A stretch of DNA of 15,318 nucleotides from Betaproteobacteria bacterium (GTDB lineage: Bacteria > Pseudomonadota > Gammaproteobacteria > Burkholderiales > SG8-41): the NCBI GenBank assembly GCA_025363575.1, contig JANYDM010000143.1:1-15318 (forward strand), read 5' to 3'. The position numbers and the translations under genes are program-made. A model generated the notes under the pieces. That model did no database searches and was not told the origin of the DNA. It worked only from the letters and a program-made list of their open reading frames with translations. Shown here in pieces: positions 1 to 6,492 of this stretch (position 1 is its first letter; every line of letters starts with the position of its first letter).

Positions 1-30
1 CTAGTGTAGTGCTTCGTAATTAAGGGAACT
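1..30 (+). repeat. Left terminal inverted repeat of the IS630 element
   Basis: The first 17 bases (CTAGTGTAGTGCTTCGT) are the exact reverse complement of positions 1151-1167. After a 7-base divergent stretch a second matching block (GGAACT) aligns at the same offset, giving about 24 of 30 matches overall. Confidence 0.9.
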
Positions 31-81
31 ATTGGATGTATTGCTTGTCTCATTGTTATGGTGCGGGACGGGAGACAGGTG

Positions 82-1167
82 ATGCGAGTTGCAGCGACGA
101 TTGTTCTGAGCGACGAAGAGCGCGCCAAGCTCACGAGGTTGGCGAAGTCCAATACGGCGAGCGTGCGGCTTGCGCGGCGCGCGCAGATGATTTTGTTGGC
201 GGCGACAGGCATGGACAACGAGGCGATCGGCAAGGAACTCAAAGTCGGGCGAGTGCAAGTCGGGCGCTGGCGCGCACGCTACGCCAAAGGTGGTCTTACG
301 GCGATCGAGCACGATTTGCCGCGCGGCGGACGGCCGCCGAAAGTCGATGCCGCGGAGCTCGTTCGCTTGACCACGCAGACACTGCCCGAGGCGGCCACGC
401 ACTGGAGTACGCGCACGTTGGCTGCCAAGGTGGGGGTGAGCGACACGACGGTGCTGCGGGTGTGGCGTCGCAATGGGCTCAAGCCGCACTTGGTCAAGGG
501 CTTCAAGGTTTCGCGCGATCCCCGATTCGTCGAGAAGCTGGAGGACATCGTCGGGCTGTACCTCAATCCGCCCGAGCACGCGCTGGTGCTGTGCTGCGAC
601 GAGAAGAGCCAAGTGCAGGCGCTCGATCGCACGCAGCCGGGCCTGCCACTCAAGAAGGGTCGCGCCGCCACCATGACCCATGACTACAAGCGCCACGGCA
701 CCACCACGCTGTTCGCCGCGCTCAATGTCCTGGACGGGACGCTCATCGCGCAGTGTCAGAAACGTCATCGGCACATCGAGTGGTTGAAGTTTCTGCGCCA
801 AGTCGATCGGGAAACACCCAAGGACAAAGCATTGCACCTCATCTGCGACAACTACGCCACCCACAAGCACCCGAAGGTCCAAGCATGGGTGAACAAGCAC
901 CAGCGCGTTCATGTGCACTTCACTCCGACCTCGGCTTCGTGGCTGAACATGGTTGAGCGCTTCTTTCGCGATTTGAGTACCGAGCGGCTCGACCGCGGCG
1001 TGTTTCGCAGCGTGCCCGAGTTGATCACTACCATTCAGGAGTACGTGAGCGTGCACAACAAAAATCCCAAACCGTTTATCTGGACCGCCAAGGCCGCTGA
1101 CATTCTCCAGAAGGTTATTCGTGCCAACAGCCGGTTAAGTTCCAAACAGAACGAAGCACTACACTAG
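82..1167 (+). CDS. IS630-family DDE transposase
   Basis: The enzyme cuts and joins the element's ends during transposition. The 361-residue protein has an N-terminal helix-turn-helix region (about residues 5-80) ending in the PRGGRPPK linker typical of the family, followed by an RNase H-like catalytic domain. The acidic triad is visible: D173 in CCDEKSQ, D256 in [12 protein letters not shown] and E292 in [10 protein letters not shown], with 35 residues between the last two as in IS630 enzymes. I chose the ATG at 82 because GGAG lies at 71-74 with suitable spacing and the protein then starts [14 protein letters not shown], as family members do. An in-frame ATG at 58 would add eight residues but has no good ribosome site. 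No frameshift or internal stop is present, so the gene looks active. Its stop codon lies inside the right inverted repeat. Confidence 0.93.
   Translation: MRVAATIVLSDEERAKLTRLAKSNTASVRLARRAQMILLAATGMDNEAIGKELKVGRVQVGRWRARYAKGGLTAIEHDLPRGGRPPKVDAAELVRLTTQTLPEAATHWSTRTLAAKVGVSDTTVLRVWRRNGLKPHLVKGFKVSRDPRFVEKLEDIVGLYLNPPEHALVLCCDEKSQVQALDRTQPGLPLKKGRAATMTHDYKRHGTTTLFAALNVLDGTLIAQCQKRHRHIEWLKFLRQVDRETPKDKALHLICDNYATHKHPKVQAWVNKHQRVHVHFTPTSASWLNMVERFFRDLSTERLDRGVFRSVPELITTIQEYVSVHNKNPKPFIWTAKAADILQKVIRANSRLSSKQNEALH
1138..1167 (-). repeat. Right terminal inverted repeat of the IS630 element
   Basis: This is the partner of the repeat at 1-30. It overlaps the last codons and the TAG stop of the transposase, so the end of the reading frame and the transposase recognition site share the same bases. 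Confidence 0.9.
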
Positions 1168-1198
1168 CTGCATTTAAATAAATTCAGCGGAGGCGAGC

Positions 1199-2566
1199 AT
1201 GTCCGGTTTCAGAAATCCGTACGACCCGAATGTCAGGCTGTCTGCCGGATGCGGCTGCGGACGGCATGCGACGCAGGCCGAACATGACGCTGTCCTGCAT
1301 GACCGGCAGCTCGCGGGCGAAGCCCTGCAGGCCCGCGTGGTCGAATCCGCGGTCATGCGCGCGCTGTTTCCGCACGACGAAACACGCCGCCGCTTCCTGC
1401 GCGCGGTGGGTGCGGGAACCGCGTTGTCCGCGATTTCGACTTTTTTCCCGCTGGGCGCGGCCAAGGAGGCATTCGCGCAGAGCGGAAATCTGGAAAAACA
1501 GTCCGTCAAGATCGGCTTTATTCCGATCACTTGCGCGACCCCCATCATCATGTCGCTGCCGATGGGCTTCTACGCGCGGCAGGGCCTCAACGTCGACGTG
1601 GTCAAGACCGCCGGCTGGGCCGTCATACGTGATAAAACCCTGAACAGGGAATACGACGCGGCGCATATGCTGTCGCCGATGCCGATCGCGATCACGCTGG
1701 GCGCCGGCTCCAATCCGATCCCCTACGTCGTGCCGGCGATCGAGAACATCAACGGGCAGGCCATCACGCTGGCGGTCAAGCACAAGGACAAGCGCGACCC
1801 CAAGCAGTGGAAAGGCTTCAAGTTCGCGGTGCCGTTCGACTATTCGATGCACAACTACCTGCTGCGCTATTACCTTGCGGAACATGGCATCGATCCCGAC
1901 AAGGACGTGCAGATACGCGCAGTGCCGCCGCCGGAGATGGTCGCCAATCTGCGCGCCGACAATATCGACGGCTTCCTTGCGCCCGATCCGGTCAATCAAC
2001 GCGCCGTTTACGACGGCGTCGGGTTCATTCACACCCTGACCAAAGAATTGTGGGACGGCCACCCGTGCTGCGCGTTCGCCGCCAGCAAGGAGTTCATCAG
2101 CAAGGCGCCCAACACCTATCGAGCGCTGTTGCGAGCCATCGTGGATGCGACCGCGTATGCGGCCAAGCCCGAAAACCGCAAGCAGATCGCCGAAGCCATC
2201 GCGCCGGCGAACTTCCTCAATCAACCGGTCACCGTCGTCGAGCAGGTCCTGACGGGCAACTACGCCGACGGCCTTGGCAACATCATGAAGGTGCCCAATC
2301 GTATCGATTTCGATCCGTTCCCCTGGCATTCGTTTGCGATATGGATCATGACGCAAATGAAACGCTGGGGCCAGGTCAAGGGCGATATCGATTACGCGAA
2401 GGTCGCGCGGGAGGTTTTCCTCGCCACTGACGCGGCGAAAATCATGAAGGAGTCCGGCATGAAACCGCCCACCGCGACTACAAAAAAGTTTTTGGTGATG
2501 GGCAAGGAGTTCGACCCGGCCAAGCCGGACGCCTATCTCGCCAGCTTCGCGATCAAGCGGACGTAG
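1199..2566 (+). CDS. cynA: Cyanate ABC transporter substrate-binding protein (NrtA/CmpA family)
   Basis: This is the periplasmic binding protein of an NrtA/CmpA/CynA-type ABC importer (455 residues). Its neighbours are the matching permease, ATPase and cyanase, so cyanate is the likely ligand; nitrate or bicarbonate, bound by close relatives, cannot be excluded from sequence alone. A twin-arginine signal is seen at residues 62-70 (ETRRRFLRAV), then a hydrophobic stretch and an AFA cleavage site near residue 93, so the protein should be exported folded by Tat. Unusually, about 60 residues precede the Tat motif, including a C-G-C-G-R-H motif at 18-23. The mature part begins VKIGFIPITCATPIIM and contains conserved family stretches such as GFYARQGLNVDV and NIDGFLAPDPVNQRA. 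A GGAGG ribosome site at 1189-1193 supports the start. The IS630 element ends 31 bases upstream, so the native promoter has probably been displaced. Confidence 0.88.
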   Translation: MSGFRNPYDPNVRLSAGCGCGRHATQAEHDAVLHDRQLAGEALQARVVESAVMRALFPHDETRRRFLRAVGAGTALSAISTFFPLGAAKEAFAQSGNLEKQSVKIGFIPITCATPIIMSLPMGFYARQGLNVDVVKTAGWAVIRDKTLNREYDAAHMLSPMPIAITLGAGSNPIPYVVPAIENINGQAITLAVKHKDKRDPKQWKGFKFAVPFDYSMHNYLLRYYLAEHGIDPDKDVQIRAVPPPEMVANLRADNIDGFLAPDPVNQRAVYDGVGFIHTLTKELWDGHPCCAFAASKEFISKAPNTYRALLRAIVDATAYAAKPENRKQIAEAIAPANFLNQPVTVVEQVLTGNYADGLGNIMKVPNRIDFDPFPWHSFAIWIMTQMKRWGQVKGDIDYAKVAREVFLATDAAKIMKESGMKPPTATTKKFLVMGKEFDPAKPDAYLASFAIKRT

Positions 2567-2574
2567 GCACTCCC

Positions 2575-3417
2575 ATGCCGCGTTCGACCCGTCTCGCGTC
2601 AGCGTTGCTATCGATTTTGCTGTTCGCCTTGTTCCTCGCAATATGGCATGGCGCGACCATGCCGAGGGGCGGCATCCAGGCGGCCGATACCGAGTACGCG
2701 AAGATGGTTGGCGCCGCCGCGGCAAGCGGCCAGAAATCGCCGATGCCATCGCCGAAAGACGTCGCACTCAAACTATGGGAGCACGCGAAAGACCCGTTTT
2801 ACGTGCGTGGCACCAACGACCAGGGCATCGGCATTCAGATCGCCTACTCGATCGGTCGCGTGCTGCTCGGTTTCGGCCTGGCAGCGTTAGTCGCGATTCC
2901 GCTGGGGTTCGTCACCGGCATGTCGCCGCTCCTCTACCGGGCGTTCGATCCGTTCATCCAGGTGCTGAAGCCGATTTCGCCGCTCGCGTGGATGCCGCTG
3001 GCGCTCTTTACCATCAAGGACAGTGCGACTTCGTCGATCTTCGTAATTTTCATCTGCTCGTTGTGGCCGATGCTGATCAATACGGCGTTCGGCGTGTCGG
3101 CGGTGCGCCGCGAGTGGCTCAACGTCGCGCGCACGCTCGAAGTCTCGCCGCTGCGCAAAGCGTTCTGCGTGGTCTTGCCGGCAGCGGCGCCCACCATCAT
3201 GACGGGCATGCGCATTTCGATCGGTATCGCGTGGCTGGTCATCGTCGCCGCCGATATGCTGGTCGGCGGCACCGGCATCGGCTATTTCGTATGGAACGAA
3301 TGGAACAACCTGTCGATCGCCAACATCCTGTGCGCAATCCTTCTGATCGGGGTCGTCGGCATGCTGCTCGACCAGATCCTCGCGCGCCTGGCCCGCGCCG
3401 TCACTTACCCGGAATAG
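2575..3417 (+). CDS. cynB: Cyanate ABC transporter permease (NrtB/CmpB family)
   Basis: This is the inner-membrane channel subunit of the importer (280 residues). It has an N-terminal membrane helix (residues 7-24), a short periplasmic segment, and then the BPD_transp_1 core with further helices from about residue 90 to the end. The cytoplasmic EAA-type loop that contacts the ATPase is at about 180-202 (EWLNVARTLEVSPLRKAF), followed by GMRISIGIAWLVIVAADML, a stretch characteristic of nitrate, bicarbonate and cyanate permeases. It starts 8 bases after cynA with no clear Shine-Dalgarno sequence of its own, suggesting translational coupling. The start was chosen because it places the first membrane helix at the N terminus. 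Confidence 0.88.
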   Translation: MPRSTRLASALLSILLFALFLAIWHGATMPRGGIQAADTEYAKMVGAAAASGQKSPMPSPKDVALKLWEHAKDPFYVRGTNDQGIGIQIAYSIGRVLLGFGLAALVAIPLGFVTGMSPLLYRAFDPFIQVLKPISPLAWMPLALFTIKDSATSSIFVIFICSLWPMLINTAFGVSAVRREWLNVARTLEVSPLRKAFCVVLPAAAPTIMTGMRISIGIAWLVIVAADMLVGGTGIGYFVWNEWNNLSIANILCAILLIGVVGMLLDQILARLARAVTYPE

Positions 3418-3425
3418 TGCGCAGC

Positions 3426-4352
3426 ATGGAATTCCTCAGGGTCGAAGGGTTGAAAAAGTCGTTTGACGCGCCGCGTGGAGGCGCGCCGTTCGTCGTATTC
3501 GACGAGGTCAATTTCTCGATCGACAAGGGTGAGTTCGTATGCATCGTCGGCCATTCGGGCTGCGGCAAGTCGACGATACTCAATATTCTGGCCGGACTGG
3601 ATGAGGCGACCAGCGGCGTTGTCATCATGGCCGGCCGCGAAGTCGCGGGCCCCAGCCTCGACCGCGGCGTGGTGTTTCAGGGCCATGCATTGATGCCGTG
3701 GCTCACGGCGAAGAAAAACATCGAATTCGCGGTGAAGTCGCGCTGGCCCGATGCGGGCCGCGCCAGGATAGAGGAAGTCTGTCAGCGCTATCTCGATCTC
3801 GTCGGCCTGACGGGCTCGGGGCACAAGAAGCCGGCGGAGCTGTCGGGCGGCATGAAGCAGAGAGTCGGCATCGCGCGTGCATTTTCCATCGAGCCGAAGA
3901 TGCTGCTGCTCGACGAGCCGTTCGGCGCGCTCGATGCGCTCACGCGCGGCGTGATCCAGGACGAGCTGCTGAAAATCTGCGCGGCCACGCATCAAACGGT
4001 ATTCATGATCACGCACGACGTCGACGAGGCAATCCTGCTCGCCGACAAGATCATGCTGATGTCGAACGGGCCCAACGCGCGCATCGCCGAAATCGTCGTC
4101 AACACGCTGCCGCGCGACCGCAACCGCCATACGATACACAAAGACCCGCAGTACTACCCGATCCGCAACCATCTGGTCGATTTTCTCGTCAGCCGGTCCA
4201 GGGAATTCACCGAGCAACCGCCCGCCGGTTACGATCCGCGCCATCCGCTGCTCGTGACTCCCGGACTTCCCGCGGCGACGCCGGCGATTCCCGTCTCGCT
4301 GGTCCAGCCGCGCCCGGCAACGGCAGCGTCGGTGGTCAGCATCAGAAATTAA
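3426..4352 (+). CDS. cynD: Cyanate ABC transporter ATP-binding protein (NrtD/CmpD family)
   Basis: This is the cytoplasmic ATPase that powers the importer (308 residues). Motifs in order: Walker A GHSGCGKST at 42-50, Q-loop Q85, signature LSGGMKQR at 139-146, Walker B MLLLDEP at 159-165, D-loop ALD at 168-170 and switch histidine H197 in THDVDEA. The reading frame stays open far upstream (to 2643), but that part is only a shadow of cynB. The true start is the ATG at 3426, where the family N terminus (MEFLRVEGLKKSF) begins, 8 bases after the cynB stop. The ATPase core is followed by a tail of about 60 residues, rich in Pro, Ala and Val at its end, that I cannot assign to a domain. It lies between permease and cyanase in one operon. 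Confidence 0.9.
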   Translation: MEFLRVEGLKKSFDAPRGGAPFVVFDEVNFSIDKGEFVCIVGHSGCGKSTILNILAGLDEATSGVVIMAGREVAGPSLDRGVVFQGHALMPWLTAKKNIEFAVKSRWPDAGRARIEEVCQRYLDLVGLTGSGHKKPAELSGGMKQRVGIARAFSIEPKMLLLDEPFGALDALTRGVIQDELLKICAATHQTVFMITHDVDEAILLADKIMLMSNGPNARIAEIVVNTLPRDRNRHTIHKDPQYYPIRNHLVDFLVSRSREFTEQPPAGYDPRHPLLVTPGLPAATPAIPVSLVQPRPATAASVVSIRN

Positions 4353-4392
4353 TCAGTCAACAACCAATAATTTTTACAGAGGAGAGAACAAC

Positions 4393-4845
4393 ATGAATGT
4401 CACGAATCGCGCGCAGGTCACAGAGCTGGTGGTCATGGCGAGAATAAAAAAAGGATTGTCGTGGGCCAAACTGGCGAAGGCAGTTGGCCAGAGCAAGGAA
4501 TGGACGACCGCCGCCCTGCTGGGCCAGATGCAAATGACAAAAGCGCAGGCGAAGGCCGCCGGCAAAATGCTCAACCTGCCGGCGGACGCCGTTTTGCTGT
4601 TGCAGCAGGTGCCATATAAGGGCTCGCTGCCGACCGCAGTGCCGACGGATCCGTTGATCTACCGGTTCTACGAGCTCGTCAGCGTATACGGCACGACATT
4701 CAAGGAATTGATCCATGAAGAGTTCGGCGATGGCATCATGAGCGCCATCGACTACAAGATGGATCTTACGCGGGAAGCCGACCCCAAAGGCGATCGCGTC
4801 AAGATCGTGCTGAGCGGCAAGTATCTCGCGTACAAAACCTATTAG
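4393..4845 (+). CDS. cynS: Cyanate hydratase (cyanase)
   Basis: Cyanase (EC 4.2.1.104) converts cyanate and bicarbonate to carbamate and CO2; the carbamate falls apart to ammonia and CO2. The product both detoxifies cyanate and supplies nitrogen. The protein is 150 residues, slightly shorter than the 156-residue E. coli enzyme. It has an N-terminal helical DNA-binding-like domain (about residues 5-75) and the C-terminal dimerisation and active-site domain. The catalytic residues are present as R91 and E94 in YRFYELVSVYG and S117 in GIMSAIDYKMD, corresponding to R96, E99 and S122 of E. coli. A strong purine-rich ribosome site (AGAGGAGAG, 4378-4386) suggests high translation. It follows cynD by 40 bases with no terminator between. 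No carbonic anhydrase (cynT) or cynR regulator is seen in the window. Confidence 0.97.
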   Translation: MNVTNRAQVTELVVMARIKKGLSWAKLAKAVGQSKEWTTAALLGQMQMTKAQAKAAGKMLNLPADAVLLLQQVPYKGSLPTAVPTDPLIYRFYELVSVYGTTFKELIHEEFGDGIMSAIDYKMDLTREADPKGDRVKIVLSGKYLAYKTY

Positions 4846-4847
4846 TC

Positions 4848-4879
4848 GCTGAATGCGGACGCGCAAGCGCCGCTTCAGC
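4848..4879 (+). other. Stem-loop directly after cynS
   Basis: The left arm GCTGAA-T-GCGG-A-CGC pairs with GCG-CCGC-TTCAGC across a GCAA tetraloop, giving 13 base pairs with two single-base bulges. It starts three bases after the cynS stop. There is no T-run behind it, so it is not a standard intrinsic terminator. A role in protecting the 3' end of the cyn mRNA or separating expression of the next gene is inference. Confidence 0.55.
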
Positions 4880-4926
4880 TGCGCGTATACGAACGGACAG
4901 CAAAGCTGCCGTTCAATACGCGCGGC
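4878..4926 (+). other. Long second stem-loop in the cynS-takP spacer
   Basis: An outer stem GCGCGTAT (4881-4888) pairs with ATACGCGC (4916-4923), extendable by three more pairs including one G-T. Inside it GAACGG-A-CAGC (4891-4901) pairs with GCTGCCGTTC (4905-4914) around an AAA loop. This gives about 21 pairs in 49 bases. It has no T-tract after it. Its first two bases overlap the end of the preceding hairpin, so the two are essentially stacked in tandem. Confidence 0.6.
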
Positions 4927-4963
4927 AGCAAACACCGTTGTTTAATCTGACAGGGAGCAAAAA

Positions 4964-6079
4964 ATGAAAGTCACACGCAGAAAATTCATGACCGCCGCCG
5001 GCGGTGCCGCCGCTGCGGCTCTCGCTGCACCGGCGATCGCGCAATCCATGCCGGAAGTGCGCTGGCGCTGCGCATCGAGCTTTCCGAAAAGCCTCGACAC
5101 GATTTATGGCGGCGGCGAAGTCATCGCCAAGCGCGTCGCCGCGATCACGGGCGGCAAGTTCCAGATCCGCGTGTTCGGCGCCGGCGAGATCGTGCCCGCG
5201 TTCGGTACTGTCGACGCAGTCCAGCAGGGCACCGTCGAGTGCACGCATACCGCCGGTTATTACTTCGTCGGCAAGAACAAGGCGTTCGCGTTCGATACGA
5301 CGGTGCCCTTCGGCATGAACCAGCGCCAGCAGAACGCGTGGATCTACTGGGGCGGCGGCCTGCAGCTGATGCGCGACTTTTTCAAGGACTACAACATCAT
5401 CTCGTTTCCGGCCGGCAACACCGGCACGCAGATGGGCGGTTGGTTCCGCAAGGAAGTGAAGACCGTCGCCGATTTGAAAGGCGTCAAGATGCGCATCGCG
5501 GGACTTGGCGGCGAGGTCATGGCGCGTTTGGGCGCGGTGCCGCAGCAGATTGCGGGCGGCGACATCTATCCCGCGCTCGAGCGCGGCACCATAGACGCTG
5601 CCGAATGGGTCGGCCCTTATGACGACGAGAAGCTCGGCTTCTACAAGATCGCGCCGCACTATTACTATCCGGGCTGGTGGGAGGCGTGCTCGATGTACGG
5701 GCTCTACGTGAACATCAAGGAATGGGAAAAGCTGCCCAAGGAATACCAGGCCGCGCTCGAAGCTGCATGCTACGAAGCCAACACCGACATGATGGCCGAA
5801 TACGACTTCAAAAATCCGCAGGCATTGACCCGGCTGGTCAAGAACGGGGTCAAGCTGCACGCGTATTCGCCGGAAATCATGAAGGCTGCATACAAGGCGT
5901 CGTTCGAACTATACGAAGAAGAGGCGGCCAGAAACCCCGCGTGGAAAAAAATCTACGAGCCATGGAAGAAATTCCGCGACGAGGAATTTCTATGGCATCG
6001 CGTGGCCGAGCAGAACCTCGTGAATTTCCTCTACAGCCAGCAGGTGATCGAGTCCGGGTCTGCCGCCAAGAAAAAATAA
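4964..6079 (+). CDS. takP: TRAP transporter substrate-binding protein, TakP/DctP type
   Basis: This is a periplasmic solute receptor of the TRAP class (DctP family, 371 residues). A Tat-type signal is seen (TRRKFM at 4-9, a run of alanines, cleavage near AIA-Q at 27). The mature protein has features I recall from Rhodobacter sphaeroides TakP, which binds pyruvate and other 2-oxoacids: SSFPKSLDTIYG, QQNAWIYWGGG, GNTGTQMGGWFRKE, the ligand-arginine stretch LKGVKMRIAG (R177) and IDAAEWVGPYDDEKLGFYK. The symbol rests on that resemblance and the ligand is inferred. No DctQ or DctM membrane subunits are nearby, so it must work with a transporter encoded elsewhere or in another role. A ribosome site AGGGAG (4952-4957) supports the start. 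It follows cynS in the same direction, 118 bases away across two stem-loops. Confidence 0.88.
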   Translation: MKVTRRKFMTAAGGAAAAALAAPAIAQSMPEVRWRCASSFPKSLDTIYGGGEVIAKRVAAITGGKFQIRVFGAGEIVPAFGTVDAVQQGTVECTHTAGYYFVGKNKAFAFDTTVPFGMNQRQQNAWIYWGGGLQLMRDFFKDYNIISFPAGNTGTQMGGWFRKEVKTVADLKGVKMRIAGLGGEVMARLGAVPQQIAGGDIYPALERGTIDAAEWVGPYDDEKLGFYKIAPHYYYPGWWEACSMYGLYVNIKEWEKLPKEYQAALEAACYEANTDMMAEYDFKNPQALTRLVKNGVKLHAYSPEIMKAAYKASFELYEEEAARNPAWKKIYEPWKKFRDEEFLWHRVAEQNLVNFLYSQQVIESGSAAKKK

Positions 6080-6099
6080 AGTAAACCGCGCGCACAAAT

Positions 6100-6127
6100 A
6101 AAAAAGGCGGCCACGGCCGCCTTTTTT
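6100..6127. terminator. Bidirectional intrinsic terminator between takP and rpmE
   Basis: GGCGGCC (6106-6112) pairs with GGCCGCC (6115-6121). Six A bases precede the stem and six T bases follow it, so a T-run exists on both strands. It lies 20 bases after the takP stop and 17 bases beyond the rpmE stop, between converging genes, and can terminate both. Confidence 0.92.
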
Positions 6128-6144
6128 CTCGTGCGCGACAGAAC

Positions 6145-6381
6145 TTACGCGGTCGTGGCGGACTTGCCTTTGGACGTCGGCTTGCGCGCGTATTTTTGCT
6201 TGAACTTCTCGACGCGGCCGGCGGTGTCGACGATCTTCTGCTTGCCCGTATAGAACGGGTGGCACTCGGCGCACACCTCGATGTGGATGTCCTTGCCCAT
6301 CGTCGAGCGCGTCTTGAACGAGCTGCCGCAACTGCAGATGACGTTTATCTCTTTGTATTCAGGGTGAATTTTTGCTTTCAT
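6145..6381 (-). CDS. rpmE: 50S ribosomal protein L31 (bL31), zinc-binding form
   Basis: This is a small protein of the large ribosomal subunit, at the bridge to the small subunit. The 78-residue product starts [12 protein letters not shown] and has the zinc-ribbon cysteines C16, C18, C37 and C40 with [11 protein letters not shown], so it is the Cys-containing (C+) type rather than the zinc-independent paralogue. The basic C-terminal tail is normal for the family. An AAGGA ribosome site precedes the ATG. It has its own promoter in the gap upstream and shares the bidirectional terminator with takP. Confidence 0.97.
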   Translation of the reverse strand: MKAKIHPEYKEINVICSCGSSFKTRSTMGKDIHIEVCAECHPFYTGKQKIVDTAGRVEKFKQKYARKPTSKGKSATTA

Positions 6382-6421
6382 TGCATTGTCCTTAACGGCT
6401 ACCGTGGCGCGAAAAGCGGCG

Positions 6422-6450
6422 ATTATCCCTTAGCGGGTCGGGACTTGCAA
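6422..6450 (-). promoter_or_regulatory. Sigma-70 type promoter of rpmE
   Basis: On the minus strand TTGCAA (6450-6445) and GATAAT (6427-6422) are spaced by exactly 17 bases. Transcription would start near 6415, leaving a leader of about 35 bases before the rpmE ATG at 6381. The match to the consensus is good in both hexamers and it lies downstream of the lipoprotein gene, so rpmE is probably transcribed on its own. Confidence 0.65.
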
Positions 6451-6492
6451 GTTGGGGCGGCGGCCTTTATTGCAAGGTGGGGAGTCGTGCCG

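Larger units (their letters stand above)
1..1167 (+). mobile_element. IS630-family insertion sequence, apparently complete
   Basis: The element is bounded by imperfect inverted repeats and carries a single intact DDE transposase gene filling nearly its whole length, the normal plan of an IS630/Tc1-mariner type element. Both outermost sequences are CTAG. IS630-family elements insert at TA, often within CTAG, and duplicate the TA, so the outer C and G are probably target DNA and the two TA pairs the duplication. The window begins exactly at the left end, so the left flank cannot be inspected. The element points in the same direction as the cyn operon and ends 31 bases before its first start codon. 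The IS name and copy number cannot be told from this sequence. Confidence 0.9.

Noticed and set aside
1..1056. Open frame of 351 codons on the minus strand over the IS
   Set aside because: It is antisense to the transposase, which carries the DDE triad, and it runs through the inverted repeat.
1135..1183. Outward promoter at the right end of the IS
   Set aside because: TTTAAATA at 1173-1180 could serve as a -10, but the matching -35 position (about 1151-1156, ACGAAG) is poor, so I do not list a promoter.
1199..2767. Open frame of 527 codons on the minus strand over cynA
   Set aside because: The plus-strand product is a clear Tat-exported binding protein in an operon; the minus frame has no ribosome site or recognisable motif.
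2643..3425. Upstream in-frame extension of the cynD reading frame
   Set aside because: The extension overlaps cynB in another frame, is Arg- and His-rich without domain features, and the ABC ATPase N terminus starts cleanly at 3426.
6444..6476. Repeated TTGCAAG around the rpmE promoter as an operator
   Set aside because: The repeats are short, one is the -35 hexamer itself, and no known regulator site is matched.
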